64,000 nt of DNA, taken from NCBI RefSeq assembly GCF_051014445.1, contig NW_027488366.1, forward strand, positions 15,456,001-15,520,000, given 5' to 3'. The DNA comes from Colletes latitarsis (lineage: Eukaryota > Arthropoda > Insecta > Hymenoptera > Colletidae). The notes below the pieces were generated by a model. It was given only the letters and a program-made list of their open reading frames with translations. It did no database searches and was not told the DNA's origin. Every line of letters starts with the position of its first letter. Position 1 is the first letter of the stretch. The translations under genes and the position numbers were made by a program. Positions 62,001 through 64,000 of this stretch are shown here, piece by piece.

Positions 62001-64000
62001 GCTACCTGAACCAAACCAGAAAAAACCCAGGATCCGTTCAACAAGTATGTGAAGAATGCGAAAGTATGAGTCTCATGAGCGAAAATCCCAGGCCTAACCT
62101 AGACCTAACATGCGTTATCCTCTAAAATATTCATCCAAACCAGGTTTAATGGACTGTTTCAGTGTGGTAACACACTACTACGTGATCCAAACCAGAAAAA
62201 ACCCAGGATCTGTTCAACAAGTATTTGAAAAACGCGAAAGTATGAGCCTGATGAGGGCAAATCCCAGACCAATCCCAGACCTAACTTGCGTTGTCCTCTA
62301 AGATATTGATGGAAACCAGGTTTAATTGACTGTTTCAGTGTTGTACTTCATTACTACGTGATGCAATCCAGAAAAAGCCCAGGATCTAGCCATCAAGTAT
62401 GAGAAGAATGCGAAAGTATGAGTCTGATGAGTGAAAATCCCAGGGCTAACCTAGACCTTACATGCGTTATCCTCTAAAATATTCATCCAAACCAGGTTTA
62501 ATGGACTGTTTCAGTGTGGTACCACACTACTGCGTGATACAAACCAGAAAAAACCCAGGATCTGTTCAACAAGTATGTGAGTAACGCGAAACTGTGAGCC
62601 TGATGAGGGCAAATCTTAGACCTAACCTTGACCTAACATGCGTTATTCTCTAATATTTTTATCCAGACCAGGTTTCATTGAATGTTGCAGTGTGGTACCA
62701 CTTTACTACGTGATCCAATCCAGAAATAGCCCAGGATCTAGCCATGAAGTATGAGAAATATGCGAAAGTACGAGCCTGATGAGGGCAAATCCTAGACCTA
62801 ACCCTGACCTAACATGCGTTATTCTCTAAAATATTTATCAAGACCAGGTTTAATTGAATGTTTCAGTGTGGTACCACATTACTACGTGTTCCAAACCAGA
62901 AAAAACCCAGGATCCGTTCAACAAGTATGTGAAGAAGGCGAAATTATGAGTCTGATCAGTGAAAATCTCAGGCCTTACCTAGACCTAACTTGCGTTGTCC
63001 TCTAAAATATTGATGGAAACCAGGTTTCATTGACTGTTTCAGTGTGGTACTACATAACTACGTGATGCAATGCAGAAAATGCCCATGATCTAGCCATCAA
63101 GTATGAGAAATATGCGAAAGAATGAGCCTAATGAGAGCAAATCCCAGTCCTAACCTAGACCTAACATGCGTTATCCTCTAAAATATTGTGCGAAACCAGG
63201 TTTAATGGACTGTTTCAGTGTGGTACCACACTACTTCGTGATCCAAACCGGAAAAAACCCAGGATCTGTTTAACAGGTATGTGAAAAACTCGAAACTGTG
63301 AGCCTGATGAGGGCAAATCATAGACCTAGCCTTGACCTAACATGCGTTATCCTCAAAAATATTGAGCGAAACCAGGTTTGATGGACTGTTTCAGTGTGGT
63401 ACCACACTACTACGGGATCCAAACCAGAAAAAACCCGGGATCTGTTCAACAAGTATGTGAAAAACGCGAAAGTATGAGCCTGATGAGGGCAAATCCCGGA
63501 CCTATCCCAGACCTAACTTGCGTTATCCTCTAAAATATTGATCAAAACCAGGTTTAATTGAATGTTTCTGTGTGGTACCACATTACTACGTGATCCAAAC
63601 CAGTAAAAACCCAGGATCCGTTCTACAAGTATGTGAAGAATGCGAAAGTATGAGTCTGATGAGAGAAAATCCCAGGCCTAACCTAGACCTAACATGCGTT
63701 ATCCTGAAAGATATTGATCGAAACCTGGTTTAATCGACTGTTTCAGTGTGGTACCACATTACTATGTGATCCAAACCAGAAAATAACCCAGGATCTGTTC
63801 AACGAGTATGTGAAGTGTGCGAAAGTATGAGTCTGATGAGGTCAAATCCCAGACCAATCCCAGACTTGACTTGCGTTATCCTCTAAAATATTGATCGAAA
63901 CCAGGTTTAATCGACTGTTTCAGTGTGGTACCACATTACTACGTGATCCAAACCAGAAAAAACCCAGGATCAGTTCAACAAGTATAAGAAGAATGCGAAA
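59029..64000 (+). repeat. Mosaic satellite segment with dimeric and 7-monomer repeats
   Basis: A 353-bp dimer step is seen at 59735 and 60088 (AACGCAGG) and at the CTCTATAATATTTACC variant near 59829 and 60182. A 7-monomer step (1232 bp) links 61573-61795 with 62805-63027 through CGTGTTCCAAACC and CTCAGGCCTTACC. The stretch 63483-63778 matches 32283-32578 at a 31200-bp offset. The array continues past base 64000 within a class f monomer. No gene is visible. Confidence 0.78.

Larger units (their letters stand above)
1..64000 (+). repeat. Satellite DNA array, about 176-bp monomer, head-to-tail across the whole window
   Basis: Every stretch read carries the same ordered landmarks: GATC at monomer position 1, TATGTGAAG near 17, GATGAG near 44, CCTAGACCTAAC near 68, ATGCGTTATCCTC near 80, GGTTTAAT near 113, the GTGGTACCAC core near 134 and CAGAAAAAACCCAG at the end. 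The spacing is 176 or 177 bp, so about 363 copies fit. All copies face the same way. The array runs off both edges, so its true length is unknown. No unique DNA longer than a few bases interrupts it. A 176-bp unit is close to a nucleosome plus linker, as in many eukaryotic centromeric satellites, but a centromeric location is inferred and not shown by the sequence. I do not recognise the family. Confidence 0.98.

Noticed and set aside
1860..63005. The many + strand open reading frames of 63-123 codons
   Set aside because: They recur in step with the 176-bp monomer, share one frame pattern, start at ATG, GTG or TTG inside fixed monomer positions and end at a fixed TAA. There is no recognisable domain, no upstream signal and no other-strand partner. 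A 176-bp period also shifts frame each unit. They are by-products of the satellite.
1..64000. CRISPR array
   Set aside because: The repeats are about 176 bp and abut directly with no unique spacers; conserved and variable positions are intermingled over the whole unit.
1..64000. CENP-B box
   Set aside because: I looked for the TTCG-N4-A-N2-CGGG pattern on both strands in the consensus and common variants. The TTTCGATC and TTCGCATT contexts do not continue to the required CGGG, so no canonical box is supported.
1..64000. Transposon or insertion sequence interrupting the array
   Set aside because: Monomer landmarks continue at 176-177 bp spacing throughout. The phase shifts I found are single- or double-base indels, and block junctions keep the monomer phase.
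1..64000. Inverted array segments
   Set aside because: Landmark motifs appear only in the + orientation in every line read; no reverse-complement monomers were seen.
1..64000. Assigning the satellite to a named plant, fish or insect family
   Set aside because: A unit length of about 176 bp is shared by several unrelated centromeric satellites. What I recall of the Arabidopsis and Brassica units does not resemble this consensus, so length alone is not evidence.

Overview
The window is one uninterrupted head-to-tail satellite DNA array. A monomer of about 176 bp repeats roughly 363 times from the first base to the last, always in the same orientation. I see no unique sequence, transposon, RNA gene, credible protein gene or inversion. 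A consensus built by eye is 176 bp and about 41% G+C. Many monomers are 177 bp because the poly-A run near the end reads A4-T-A2 instead of A6. The unit length (about one nucleosome with linker), the array size and the layered organisation point to a eukaryotic (peri)centromeric or heterochromatic satellite. I do not recognise the family and cannot name the organism.

The monomers fall into diagnostic classes, told apart mainly by the first 30 bases after the GATC at monomer position 1. Class a has GATCCGTTCAACAAG then GAAGAATGCG. Class b has GATCTGTTCAACGAG then GAAGTGTGCG. Class c ends that box in GAAAAACGCG. Classes d and e begin GATCTAGCCAT(G/C)AAG. Class f begins GATCAGTTCAACAAG. Class g begins GATCAGGTCAACATG. 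The class consensuses for a and g differ at about 19 of 176 positions by my count.

Layout: (1) 1-15.5 kb holds large, very recent duplications. The first about 5.2 kb is repeated 6161 bp downstream, and a 16/19-monomer block is then repeated again at 12.15-15.49 kb. (2) 15.5-18.2 kb is a mosaic, with homology to the right half and one perfect single-monomer duplication. (3) 18.2-28.6 kb is a tandem pair of about 5.1-5.3 kb blocks, each containing a 5-monomer sub-duplication. (4) 28.6-36.4 kb is a mosaic with smaller repeats. (5) 36.4-51.3 kb is a higher-order repeat with units of 29 and 30 monomers followed by two truncated units. (6) 51.3-64 kb is a mosaic of short higher-order repeats that recombine variants seen elsewhere.

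The + strand open frames of 63-123 codons recur in step with the monomer and are a by-product of it. The points of interest are architectural: a conserved dyad-rich half of the monomer centred on GTGGTACCAC, diagnostic positions that are CpG/TpG alternatives, a recurring 29-monomer (5113 bp) step, and readable traces of unequal exchange and gene conversion. All coordinates of block edges are approximate because they were found by eye.
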